From Pseudomonas sp. 21 (GTDB taxonomy: Bacteria > Pseudomonadota > Gammaproteobacteria > Pseudomonadales > Pseudomonadaceae): DNA of 64,000 bases. The notes below the pieces were generated by a model. That model had not been told where the DNA came from. It saw only the letters and a program-made list of their open reading frames with translations, and made no database searches. The translations under genes and the position numbers were made by a program. The stretch spans positions 473,331 to 537,330 of the forward strand of contig NZ_JYOA01000010.1 of the NCBI RefSeq assembly GCF_000955805.1, read 5' to 3'. Below are positions 56,954 through 64,000 of the stretch, in pieces. Every line of letters begins with the position of its first letter. Positions within the stretch are counted from its first letter, which is position 1.

Positions 56954-59044
56954 ATGACGCGCGGGAAACGAATCTGCCTCTGGAGCTTCACGGGTTTCAT
57001 CGCGGTGATCGCCGCGCTGGTGGTGTTCATTGCCACCTTCGACTGGAACCGGGTGAAGCCGACCATCAACGAGAAGGTCTCGGCCGAGCTGGGGCGCCCC
57101 TTCGCCATCAATGGCGACCTGCAGGTGTTCTGGCGCACCGAGCCGGAGGAGGGCGGCTGGCGCGCCTACGTGCCGTGGCCACACTTCAGCGCGCAGGACA
57201 TTACCCTGGGCAATCCGGACTGGGCGGCGGGCAAGACGCGCGCGCCGAACTTTGCGAGTCTCGAAAAAGTCGAGTTCCGCCTGGCCCCGTTGCCGCTGTT
57301 GTGGCAGACGGTGCGCATCCCGCAGATCGTCCTCACCCGCCCCAGCGCCGACCTGCTGCGGCTCGCGGATGGGCGGGCGACCTGGACCTTCGAGCTGCCG
57401 AAGAAGGACGAAGACCCCAACGCTCCGCCCGCGCCGTCGCCGTGGAAGCTGGATATCGGCGAGATCGGCTTCGACAAGGGCAGCGTCACCCTCGATGACC
57501 AGAGCCTGAAGACCCGCCTCGAGCTGCTGGTGGACCCGCTCGGCAAGCCGGTGCCCTTCGGCCAGTTGGCGGGCAAGGCGCTGGCCGGGGGCGACAAGGC
57601 CGGCACGCAGGACTACGTGTTCGGCTGGAAGCTCAAGGGCCAGTACAAGGGGCTGCCGCTCAACGGCTCGGGCAAGGTCGGCGGCATGCTTGCCCTGCAG
57701 GACGCCGCCAAGCCCTTCCCGGTGCAGGCCGACGTCGCCGCCGGCAGCACGCGTGCGAGCATCGTCGGCACCCTGGTCGACCCGCTGAACCTCGGCGCGC
57801 TGGACCTGCGCCTGAAGCTGGCTGGCACCAGCATGGCCAACCTCTTCCCGCTTACCGGCGTGACCCTGCCCGATACGCCGGCCTACGAGACCGACGGCCG
57901 CCTGAAGGCCGAGCTGCATGATTCGGCCGGCGCGCAGTTCCACTACGAGAACTTCAACGGCAAGGTTGGCGACAGCGATCTGCATGGCGACCTGGTGTTC
58001 GTCAATCGCCAGCCACGGCCCAAGCTCTCCGGCAAGCTGCGCTCGGACCAGCTGCGCATGGCCGACCTCGGCCCGCTGATCGGCGCTGACTCCAACCAGG
58101 AGAAGCAGGCGCGCGGCCAGAGCACCCGCCAGCCGGCGGACAAGGTGCTGCCGGTGGAAGAGTTCCGCACCGACCGCTGGCGCGCGATGGACGCCGACGT
58201 GGAGTTCACCGGCAAGCGCATCGTGCACAGCGACAAGTTGCCGATCAGCGACCTCTATACCCACCTGGTGCTCAACGATGGCCTGCTGACCCTGGAACCG
58301 CTGCGTTTCGGCGTGGCCGGCGGCACGCTGGATTCGCATATCCGCCTGGACGGCGGCAAGACGCCGCTGCAGAGCAAGGTCCAGCTGCAGGCGCGCAGCT
58401 TCAAGCTCAAGGAGCTGTTCCCCAGCTTCGCGCCGATGCAGTCCAGTTTCGGCGAGCTCAACGGCGACGCGGCCATCAGCGGCACCGGCAACTCGGTAGC
58501 AACCATCCTCGCTGGCGCCAACGGCGAGATGAAGCTGCTGATCAATGACGGGCGCATCAGTCGCAGCCTGATGGAGATTGCCGGGCTCAACGTGGGTAAC
58601 TACGTGGTGAACAAGCTGTTCGGCGATGACGAGGTGAAGATCAACTGCGCTGCTGCCGACGTGGGCATCGCCAACGGCCTGGCCAAGCCGCGGGTGTTCG
58701 CCTTCGATACCGAGAACGCCATCATCACGGTGGATGGCATGGCCAACTTTGCCACCGAGCAGCTGGACCTGGACATCACTCCGCAGAGCAAGGGCGTGCG
58801 TATCTTCTCCCTGCGCTCGCCGCTCTATGTGCAGGGCACCTTCAAGAACCCGAAAGCGGGTGTGCATGTGCTGCCGCTGGCGGCCCGTGGCGCAGGGATG
58901 GTCGCCCTCGGCGTGGCGGTGGCTCCGGCGGCGGCGCTGCTGGCGCTGATCGCCCCGAGCAAGCAGGACGACAACCAGTGCGCGGCGCTGCTGCAGCAGA
59001 TGAAGCAGCCGGCGAAGGCGCCGGCGCCGGCCAAGCGCAAGTAA
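56954..59044 (+). CDS. AsmA family protein
   Basis: A 696-residue envelope protein with a single N-terminal membrane anchor (residues 8-29) and a large periplasmic domain of beta-rich repeats, ending with a hydrophobic C-terminal stretch (GMVALGVAVAPAAALLALIAPS). AsmA-family proteins (relatives of TamB/YhdP) are thought to bridge the envelope and move phospholipids. MTRGKRICLWSFTGF at 56954 is the sensible start; the frame is open further upstream but has no signal there. The 283 bases before it contain no gene. Confidence 0.87.
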   Translation: MTRGKRICLWSFTGFIAVIAALVVFIATFDWNRVKPTINEKVSAELGRPFAINGDLQVFWRTEPEEGGWRAYVPWPHFSAQDITLGNPDWAAGKTRAPNFASLEKVEFRLAPLPLLWQTVRIPQIVLTRPSADLLRLADGRATWTFELPKKDEDPNAPPAPSPWKLDIGEIGFDKGSVTLDDQSLKTRLELLVDPLGKPVPFGQLAGKALAGGDKAGTQDYVFGWKLKGQYKGLPLNGSGKVGGMLALQDAAKPFPVQADVAAGSTRASIVGTLVDPLNLGALDLRLKLAGTSMANLFPLTGVTLPDTPAYETDGRLKAELHDSAGAQFHYENFNGKVGDSDLHGDLVFVNRQPRPKLSGKLRSDQLRMADLGPLIGADSNQEKQARGQSTRQPADKVLPVEEFRTDRWRAMDADVEFTGKRIVHSDKLPISDLYTHLVLNDGLLTLEPLRFGVAGGTLDSHIRLDGGKTPLQSKVQLQARSFKLKELFPSFAPMQSSFGELNGDAAISGTGNSVATILAGANGEMKLLINDGRISRSLMEIAGLNVGNYVVNKLFGDDEVKINCAAADVGIANGLAKPRVFAFDTENAIITVDGMANFATEQLDLDITPQSKGVRIFSLRSPLYVQGTFKNPKAGVHVLPLAARGAGMVALGVAVAPAAALLALIAPSKQDDNQCAALLQQMKQPAKAPAPAKRK

Positions 59045-59069
59045 GCGGCAGGTGGAGGGCGGGCATGCC

Positions 59070-59117
59070 TGTAGGAGCGGGCCGTGCCCGCGATCGCGCG
59101 CATGGCGCGCTCCTACA
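59070..59117. repeat. REP element (GGGC class)
   Basis: TGTAGGAGCGGGCCGTGCCCGCGAT with the mirror GCGCGCTCCTACA; a shorter, less symmetrical member. Confidence 0.75.
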
Positions 59118-59125
59118 AGGCAGGC

Positions 59126-59581
59126 CTAGTAGATCGGCACGTAGAGGTCGGTTTCAGAAGCTGGGTCTTCCGGCCCCAGGAAGCGCTCGGTGTAGCGTTC
59201 AAGGTCCACGCCTTTCTTCGGCTCCAGGCCGTGGCGGGCCAAGAGGCTGGAATAGATGGCCTGGAAGCTGTCGGCGATGGCGGTGACCGGGCCGATGTGG
59301 GTGAACACCGCGTACTTCTGCGCGGGCACCTCGAAACCCATCATCCCCTCGGGCACGGCGGCGCCAGCGTCCACCGGCAGGCCGGCGATGTAGTGGAACT
59401 CACCGCCCGGCAGCTGGGTGCAGACGCCATAGGCGGTCTTGTCCGTCGCGCTGGCCGCGATTTCCTGCTCGCGCGGCAGGAAGCGCTGCCACAGCAGGCC
59501 GATGCTGTCACCCGGCGCGCTGCCGCGGTAGTCCATGCCCACCACGTGGAAGGCGGGCAGTTCGATGATGCGGTATTTCAT
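59126..59581 (-). CDS. GyrI-like / AraC effector-binding domain protein
   Basis: A 151-residue stand-alone SRPBCC-independent GyrI-like domain: MKYRIIELPAFHVVGMDYRG at the start and ending ERYTERFLGPEDPASETDLYVPIY, the typical (E)-x-DLYVPI end. These domains bind small hydrophobic or planar ligands; some hydrolyse cyclopropanoids, others act as regulators when fused to DNA-binding domains, which is absent here. Substrate unknown. Confidence 0.85.
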   Translation of the reverse strand: MKYRIIELPAFHVVGMDYRGSAPGDSIGLLWQRFLPREQEIAASATDKTAYGVCTQLPGGEFHYIAGLPVDAGAAVPEGMMGFEVPAQKYAVFTHIGPVTAIADSFQAIYSSLLARHGLEPKKGVDLERYTERFLGPEDPASETDLYVPIY

Positions 59582-59683
59582 GGGCGGCTCCTGAGATGGC
59601 TGCAGGGATGATAGACCGCCACCGCACGCAGGGAACTACCCCCGCGCAAGCCTGTGGCGCGGTGCCAGAGGAAGGCGCCAAAC

Positions 59684-59717
59684 GAAAATGCCCCCGCCAG
59701 CGGGCGAGGGCATTTTC
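59684..59717 (-). terminator. Terminator after osmE
   Basis: Stem GAAAATGCCCCCGCC / GGGCGAGGGCATTTTC (one mismatch), A-rich one side and T-rich the other; 20 bases past the osmE stop on the minus strand. Confidence 0.8.
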
Positions 59718-59736
59718 TTCATCGCTCAGACCTTCG

Positions 59737-60081
59737 TCACGGCTGGTAATCACGCTCGTGGCGGTCCAGCTCGGAACAGGTCATGAACCCCGACCCGTCC
59801 ACCCGGCCACTGCTATCGAAGCTCACGTAGAAGGGCTGTTGCTGCCCGTCCTTGCTGAGGATGTAGCTGTTGCAGCTGCCCGGTTTCATCAGGCGTTTCT
59901 GCGTCGACGACGGGGTGCCGCCGATCTTCAGGACTTCTTCCTGGCTCATTCCCTTCTCGACATTGCGCACCAGCGGCTGGTCGCGGAAGGTGATGTAGTT
60001 GACCGGGTTCTGCACCTTGGTGGATGCGCAGCCCGCCACCGAGGCCAGTACCAACAGCGCCAGCAGTGATCGCTTGTACAT
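59737..60081 (-). CDS. osmE: Osmotically inducible lipoprotein OsmE
   Basis: A 114-residue SmpA/OmlA-fold lipoprotein (lipobox VAGC, Cys18): MYKRSLLALLVLASVAGCAST, then VEKGMSQEEVLKIGGTPSST, the typical OsmE/BamE-like motif. Osmotic shock or stationary-phase control is known for osmE in other bacteria. Starting at 60081 gives the signal peptide; the frame upstream is not credible. Confidence 0.9.
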   Translation of the reverse strand: MYKRSLLALLVLASVAGCASTKVQNPVNYITFRDQPLVRNVEKGMSQEEVLKIGGTPSSTQKRLMKPGSCNSYILSKDGQQQPFYVSFDSSGRVDGSGFMTCSELDRHERDYQP

Positions 60082-60168
60082 GGTGTTCTCCTTGGTTGAG
60101 CAACTCACTCGCTCAACTTGGAGCCTAGGCCATGATCCGGCGTTCAAGAAATCTGCAGGACGCAGGCC

Positions 60169-60387
60169 TCACTGGGCCTCTTTCAGGGCATCGTCCAGGC
60201 GCTGCTGGCTCTGCACGTTGGCCGCATCGATCTGCTGCTTGAGCTGCTGCATCTGCTGCTGGGCCTGTTGCGCCTGCTGGGCCTGCAGGTTGGCGGTGGT
60301 GGCCGCGGTGGCGGCGGTCTCGCCCAGGCCGCAGGCGGAGAGCGCGGCGGACAGGAGCAGCAGGCTGGTCAGTTGGAGGGTGCGCAT
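60169..60387 (-). CDS. Small Gln/Ala-rich lipoprotein
   Basis: A 72-residue protein with signal peptide and lipobox LSAC (Cys19), then a helical, Gln-rich segment (LQAQQAQQAQQQMQQLKQQI) likely to form a coiled coil. It resembles small outer-membrane lipoproteins by shape only. It could be an ancillary stress protein linked to osmE; no family recognised. Confidence 0.75.
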   Translation of the reverse strand: MRTLQLTSLLLLSAALSACGLGETAATAATTANLQAQQAQQAQQQMQQLKQQIDAANVQSQQRLDDALKEAQ

Positions 60388-60459
60388 GGCGGACTCCGGG
60401 CGCGAGGGGTATTACCGCCACACTAGCGCATGGCGGCAGGTCCGTCAGTGAGCGACCGC

Positions 60460-61725
60460 TCAGCCGTAGCGCTTCATCGCCTCGATGGCCAGGCCGTTGC
60501 CGATACCGCCGAAACGGTCGCCATCGACGTGGCGGGCGTTGGGCAGCATGGCCGCCACGCTCTGGCGCAGCGCCGGCACGCCGGAGGAGCCGCCGGTGAA
60601 GAACACGCTGTCGACCCGCGCCGGGTCCACGTCGGCGGAATTGAGCAGTTCGGTGATGCTGCCGCGCACGCGCTCCAGCAGCGGGGCGATGGCGCCTTCG
60701 AACAGGTCACGGCTCAGCTCGGCAACCAGCCCCGCTTCGATACGCATCAGGTCGATGTCGCGGCGCTCGGTGTCGGACAGCTCGATCTTGCTGGCTTCCA
60801 CCTGCATCGCCAGCCAGTGGCCGGCGCGCTGCTCGATGAGCTTGAACAGGCGGTCGATGCCGGTGGCGTCGACGATGTCGTAGCGCATGTTCTGCAGCGC
60901 CAGTTGGGACTTCTGCGCGTACACCGCGTTGATGGTGTGCCAGGTGGCGAGGTTGAGGTGGTAGCTGGTCGGCATGAAGGCGTCGCTCTTCATCTTGCTG
61001 CCGTAGCCGAACAGCGGCATTACACCCTGGATGCTCAGCTGCTTGTCGAAGTCGGTACCGCCAATGTGCACGCCGCCGGTGGCGAGGATATCGCCCTGGC
61101 GGTCGGCCACTTCGCGACGCTCCGGCGACAGGCGCACCAGCGAGAAGTCCGAGGTACCGCCGCCGATGTCGACGATCAGCACCAGCTCTTCACGCTGGAT
61201 GCTGCGCTCGTAGTCGAAGGCCGCGGCCAGCGGTTCGTACTGGAAGGAGACGTCCTTGAAGCCGAGCTTCTGCGCCACGGCCACCAGGGTGTCCTGGGCT
61301 TCCTGGTCGGCCTTGGGATCGTCGTCGACGAAGAACACCGGACGCCCCAGCACCACGGAGTCGAACTCGCGCCCGGCAACCACTTCGGCGCGCTTCTTCA
61401 GTTCGCCGATGAACAGCCCCAGCAGGTCCTTGAACGGCATGGCGCTGCCCAGCACGGTGGTCTCGCTTTTCAGCAGCGAGGAACCCAGCAGGCTTTTCAG
61501 CGAGCGCATCAGGCGGCCTTCGTAGCCTTCCAGGTATTCGTGCAGGGCCAGGCGGCCATAGACCGGGCGGCGTTCCTCGACGTTGAAGAAGATCACCGAG
61601 GGCAGGGTGATCTTGTCGTCTTCCAGGGCGATCAGCGGTTCGGTGTCCGGGCGCCACCAGCCGACGGTGGAGTTGGAGGTGCCGAAGTCGATGCCCAGGG
61701 CGCGGGCCGCAGTGGTCGGGAACAT
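60460..61725 (-). CDS. yegD: YegD-like Hsp70 family protein
   Basis: A 421-residue actin/Hsp70-fold ATPase: phosphate loops GIDFGTSNST (about 10-19) and DIGGGTSDFS, and FTGGSSGVPALRQSV. The substrate-binding domain of DnaK is missing, as in YegD. The role is unknown; chaperone activity is only inferred. The ATG at 61725 marks the conserved N-terminus; the frame upstream to 62094 runs antisense over the neighbouring gene and is not coding. Confidence 0.9.
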   Translation of the reverse strand: MFPTTAARALGIDFGTSNSTVGWWRPDTEPLIALEDDKITLPSVIFFNVEERRPVYGRLALHEYLEGYEGRLMRSLKSLLGSSLLKSETTVLGSAMPFKDLLGLFIGELKKRAEVVAGREFDSVVLGRPVFFVDDDPKADQEAQDTLVAVAQKLGFKDVSFQYEPLAAAFDYERSIQREELVLIVDIGGGTSDFSLVRLSPERREVADRQGDILATGGVHIGGTDFDKQLSIQGVMPLFGYGSKMKSDAFMPTSYHLNLATWHTINAVYAQKSQLALQNMRYDIVDATGIDRLFKLIEQRAGHWLAMQVEASKIELSDTERRDIDLMRIEAGLVAELSRDLFEGAIAPLLERVRGSITELLNSADVDPARVDSVFFTGGSSGVPALRQSVAAMLPNARHVDGDRFGGIGNGLAIEAMKRYG

Positions 61726-61836
61726 GGTGCGCAAGTGTCCGGAGAAAAAACGGCCGCGCAGTTTACGCGAGTGTTCGCCGAAATTCAGGGTATCCGTCGG
61801 AAGGCTATGGTGGCAAAGAGGGCTTGGGGAGTAGCT

Positions 61837-61875
61837 TGTAGTTTTGCTACATTGTGTTCCTGTAGTTTTCCTACA
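61837..61875. promoter_or_regulatory. Two TGTAG-N5-CTACA palindromes upstream of the oxaloacetate decarboxylase gene
   Basis: TGTAGTTTTGCTACA at 61837-61851 and TGTAGTTTTCCTACA at 61861-61875, 24 bases apart centre to centre and 60-98 bases upstream of the ATG at 61935. Perfect 5-bp arms. They lie between divergent yegD and the decarboxylase gene. The regulator is unknown. Confidence 0.65.
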
Positions 61876-61934
61876 AGAGTTTTCCACTATCTGATTTTCG
61901 TTCTCCCACCCCGTATTAGCAGTTGGATCCCACC

Positions 61935-62798
61935 ATGCACAGAGCCTCCTTCCACGAATTGCGCAAGGATTTCCGCGCCTTACTGAATTCTTCAGCCTGC
62001 TATCACACCGCTTCGGTGTTCGATCCCATGTCGGCGCGCATCGCCGGCGACCTGGGTTTCGAAGTGGGCATCCTGGGCGGTTCTGTAGCTTCACTACAAG
62101 TTTTGGCGGCGCCTGATTTCGCGCTGATCACCCTGAGCGAATTCACCGAGCAGGCCACCCGCATCGGTCGCGTCGCCCGTCTGCCGGTGATCGCCGACGC
62201 CGACCACGGCTATGGCAATGCGCTGAACACCATGCGCACCATCGTCGAGCTGGAACGCGCCGGCGTGGCCGCACTGACCATCGAGGACACCCTGCTGCCC
62301 GCGCAGTTCGGCCGTAAGTCCACCGACCTGATCCCGGTCGAGGAAGGGGTCGGCAAGATCCGCGCGGCACTGGAAGCGCGCATCGACTCGGAAATGGCGA
62401 TCATTGCTCGCACCAACGCCGAAGTGCTGGAAGTGGACGACGTGATCCGCCGCACCCTGGCCTACCAGGCTGCCGGCGCCGACGGTATCTGCATGGTCGG
62501 CATCCGCGATTTCGACCATCTGGAAGCCATCTCCCGCCACCTGTCCGTGCCGCTGATGCTGGTGTCCTACGGCAACCCGGAGCTGCGCGACGACGCGCGA
62601 CTGGCCGAGCTGGGGGTGCGCATCGTGGTCGACGGCCACGCCGCCTACTTCGCCGCGATCAAGGCCACCTACGACTGCCTGCGCGAGCAGCGCGGCGTGC
62701 ATGCCTCCGACCTGACTGCTTCGGAGCTGGCGAAGAAGTACACGCTGCCCGAGGAGTACCAGATCTGGGCGCGCGAATACATGGAAGTCAAAGAGTAG
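61935..62798 (+). CDS. Oxaloacetate decarboxylase, PEP mutase/isocitrate lyase family
   Basis: A 287-residue TIM-barrel enzyme of the isocitrate lyase superfamily that, from memory, matches P. aeruginosa PA4872, shown to decarboxylate oxaloacetate. Conserved motifs: [41 protein letters not shown] and IARTNAE. The start at 61935 gives [18 protein letters not shown] run of codons near residues 49-57 (TCT GTA GCT TCA CTA CAA GTT TTG) is unusually AT-rich for this genome and contains the third palindrome at 62084. Confidence 0.93.
   Translation: MHRASFHELRKDFRALLNSSACYHTASVFDPMSARIAGDLGFEVGILGGSVASLQVLAAPDFALITLSEFTEQATRIGRVARLPVIADADHGYGNALNTMRTIVELERAGVAALTIEDTLLPAQFGRKSTDLIPVEEGVGKIRAALEARIDSEMAIIARTNAEVLEVDDVIRRTLAYQAAGADGICMVGIRDFDHLEAISRHLSVPLMLVSYGNPELRDDARLAELGVRIVVDGHAAYFAAIKATYDCLREQRGVHASDLTASELAKKYTLPEEYQIWAREYMEVKE
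62084..62098. promoter_or_regulatory. Third palindrome, inside the decarboxylase gene
   Basis: TGTAGCTTCACTACA, same arms as the two upstream sites, centred 223 bases downstream of the nearer one. It lies in the gene and forces several codons rare in this genome, which suggests selection for the DNA site. Confidence 0.55.
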
Positions 62799-62833
62799 GA
62801 CCGCCTGTTCTGTTTTGTTCTTTCCTGCGCCGC

Positions 62834-63478
62834 TCAGCTGCGCGGCAGATGCGCCAGCAGGTATTCGACCTGGGCGTTGAAGGGATAGAGCAGAGTGCCT
62901 TCGGGTTTCTCCGCCTTGCGCAGGTAGCTCCAGCGCGAGAGCAGGGAGTCCCGGCTGGCACCGGCGGGTAATGCCGCCAGGCGTTCGCCGATCAGTTCCT
63001 GCAGCTCTCCGATGCGTGCCGCATCGCCCTCGCTTTCCTTCCCCAGCAAGCGCCCGTTGGCCCGCCGCGCCTCCAGCAGCGCCAGCTCGCGCAACTCGTC
63101 TTCAAGCCCCTTTGATGCCGGATTCCGCGTGAGGATGAAGGTGTCGAACAGCCCGGCCACCTCCCGCGTCTGTGCCACCGCGTGCTGCAGGTCCGCGTCC
63201 TTCTGCGAGTAAGCCGCACGCACCTGATCCAGGGCCTGTCGATAAAGCTGCCAGAGGTCCTGCAGGTGGGCGGCATTCTTCTGCTGCGACAGCTGCTGCT
63301 CGAAACCCGGCCCGAGGCCATCCAGCCGCGCGAGGAAACGGTCGTCGCCGGTGGCACTGTACAGCAGCAGGTAGCGCTCCATGTCGCGCAGGCTGGCATC
63401 CACGGCGTCGGCATTGGCGGCGCGCGGCAACAGGCCGGCGAGCAGGAGGCTGGCGATCAGGGTGCAGGCATGGCGCAT
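62834..63478 (-). CDS. Exported protein of unknown function
   Basis: A 214-residue protein with signal peptide (RHACTLIASLLLAGLLPRAANA) and a mostly helical mature part (RDMERYLLLYSATGDDRFLARLDGL, KNAAHLQDLWQLYRQALDQ), ending in a short conserved tail. From memory a similar protein is next to PA4872 in P. aeruginosa. Start at 63478 (MRHACTL) is chosen for the signal peptide; earlier starts add 41 non-signal residues. No catalytic motif seen. It is convergent with the decarboxylase gene. Confidence 0.75.
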   Translation of the reverse strand: MRHACTLIASLLLAGLLPRAANADAVDASLRDMERYLLLYSATGDDRFLARLDGLGPGFEQQLSQQKNAAHLQDLWQLYRQALDQVRAAYSQKDADLQHAVAQTREVAGLFDTFILTRNPASKGLEDELRELALLEARRANGRLLGKESEGDAARIGELQELIGERLAALPAGASRDSLLSRWSYLRKAEKPEGTLLYPFNAQVEYLLAHLPRS

Positions 63479-63654
63479 GGCGGGGTTCCGACAGTCAGAG
63501 GTCTCCCGATTCTCGGCAGGCATGCCCGTGCGGACCATCAGACGTATCTGGTTTCCCGGCGACACACTCGTCGCTTCCTGCGCCATCGCCCTTGCAATCA
63601 CTGCCGTCGCCCTGCATATCTTCAGAAGTCACGACTATTCCACGGGAGGTCGCC

Positions 63655-63921
63655 ATGGCCAGCGGCTGGGCAAACGACGGAGCGGTTCAGGAACAGATCG
63701 ACAGCACCATCGAGGACGCCATCGCACGGGCGCGCAACCAGATGCCCAAGGGCGAGAGCCTGACCCATTGCGAGGAGTGCGACGCGCCGATTCCCGAGGC
63801 GCGGCGCAAGGCCATCCCCGGCGTGCGCCTGTGCGTGAACTGCCAGGCCGAGCACGACAAGGAGCAGGCCAGCTACGCCGGCTACAACCGCCGCGGCAGC
63901 AAGGACAGCCAGTTGCGTTGA
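63655..63921 (+). CDS. DksA/TraR-family zinc-finger protein (YbiI-like)
   Basis: An 88-residue protein with a four-cysteine zinc finger CEECDAPI...CVNCQAEHD and upstream helices containing ARARNQMPKGES. It lacks the full DksA coiled coil, so may be a small relative of uncertain RNA-polymerase or translational role. The start at 63655 follows GGGAGG at 7 bases. Closed by a strong terminator. Confidence 0.88.
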   Translation: MASGWANDGAVQEQIDSTIEDAIARARNQMPKGESLTHCEECDAPIPEARRKAIPGVRLCVNCQAEHDKEQASYAGYNRRGSKDSQLR

Positions 63922-63940
63922 CGTGCTTCCCCTCCGCTAT

Positions 63941-63969
63941 GAAAACGGCGCCCCTGGGGCGCCGTTTTC
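63941..63969 (+). terminator. Terminator after the DksA-like gene
   Basis: Stem GAAAACGGCGCCCC / GGGGCGCCGTTTTC with a one-base apex (inner pairs would open in practice), 20 bases past the stop. Confidence 0.82.
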
Positions 63970-63982
63970 GTTGGTGCGTCTC

Positions 63983-64000
63983 CTGTAGGAGCGGGCCATG
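63983..64000. repeat. REP element, cut by window end
   Basis: TGTAGGAGCGGGCCATG is the left arm of a GGGC-class element; the rest lies beyond the window. Confidence 0.6.

Noticed and set aside
60430..61986. 518-codon plus-strand frame antisense to yegD
   Set aside because: Overlaps a clear Hsp70-like gene, composition typical of antisense frames.

Overview
This is a contiguous stretch of a GC-rich Pseudomonas chromosome. From memory, the gene order follows the P. aeruginosa PAO1 block running from hflC (about PA4941) down to the PA4870 region. Several genes argue for a Pseudomonas outside P. aeruginosa itself, probably of the nitroreducens/citronellolis type: a chemoreceptor after purA, a minor-pilin cluster, an L-pipecolate catabolic pair and two tandem-repeat exported proteins. 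The species call is inference. I saw no prophage, insertion sequence, CRISPR array or rRNA.

Layout. 0-3 kb: hflC end, DUF2065, hisZ, purA. 3-5.6 kb: a chemoreceptor and two identical tRNA-Leu(CAG) genes. 5.7-14.2 kb: RNA and translation core (rnr, rlmB, rpsF, rpsR, a DUF2232 membrane protein, rplI, dnaB, alr). 14.2-22.5 kb: a nicD-like diguanylate cyclase, the radical-SAM protein YgiQ, a bacteriohemerythrin, a beta-helix lipoprotein overlapping a diheme cytochrome c lipoprotein, and a small MscS channel. 22.7-28.3 kb: pilV-pilW-pilX-pilY1-pilE, with a PilY1 that lacks two calcium/metal-binding signatures. 28.3-34.1 kb: LOG-family protein, azurin with an ANR box, hemolysin III, and the NAD salvage genes nadE-pncB-pncA divergent from nrtR.

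34.3-46.2 kb looks like a lysine/pipecolate and amino-acid uptake region: a LysR regulator divergent from amaB-amaA, a sigma-54-driven Liv-type ABC transporter, an ornithine cyclodeaminase/mu-crystallin protein and a YdfG-like dehydrogenase. 46.4-48.9 kb: nickel/urease accessory genes hupE/ureJ-ureG-ureF-ureE; the urease structural genes are not here. 49.1-52.1 kb: desT with two operator palindromes and the desC-desB acyl desaturase system. 52.1-54.2 kb: two small proteins and an MFS transporter. 54.3-55.8 kb: two paralogous exported tandem-repeat proteins of unknown function. 56.1-64 kb: bacterioferritin-like protein, AsmA-family protein, GyrI-like protein, OsmE, a small lipoprotein, YegD, an oxaloacetate decarboxylase with three matching palindromes (one inside the gene), an exported unknown, and a DksA/TraR-type zinc-finger protein.

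REP/REPIN-type inverted repeats are scattered between genes in at least three sequence families. The least explained items are the tandem-repeat pair with duplicated upstream regions, the palindromes at the oxaloacetate decarboxylase gene, the phased repeats upstream of the sigma-54 promoter, the DnaA-box-like noncoding region at 44.9-45.2 kb, and the PilY1 variant.
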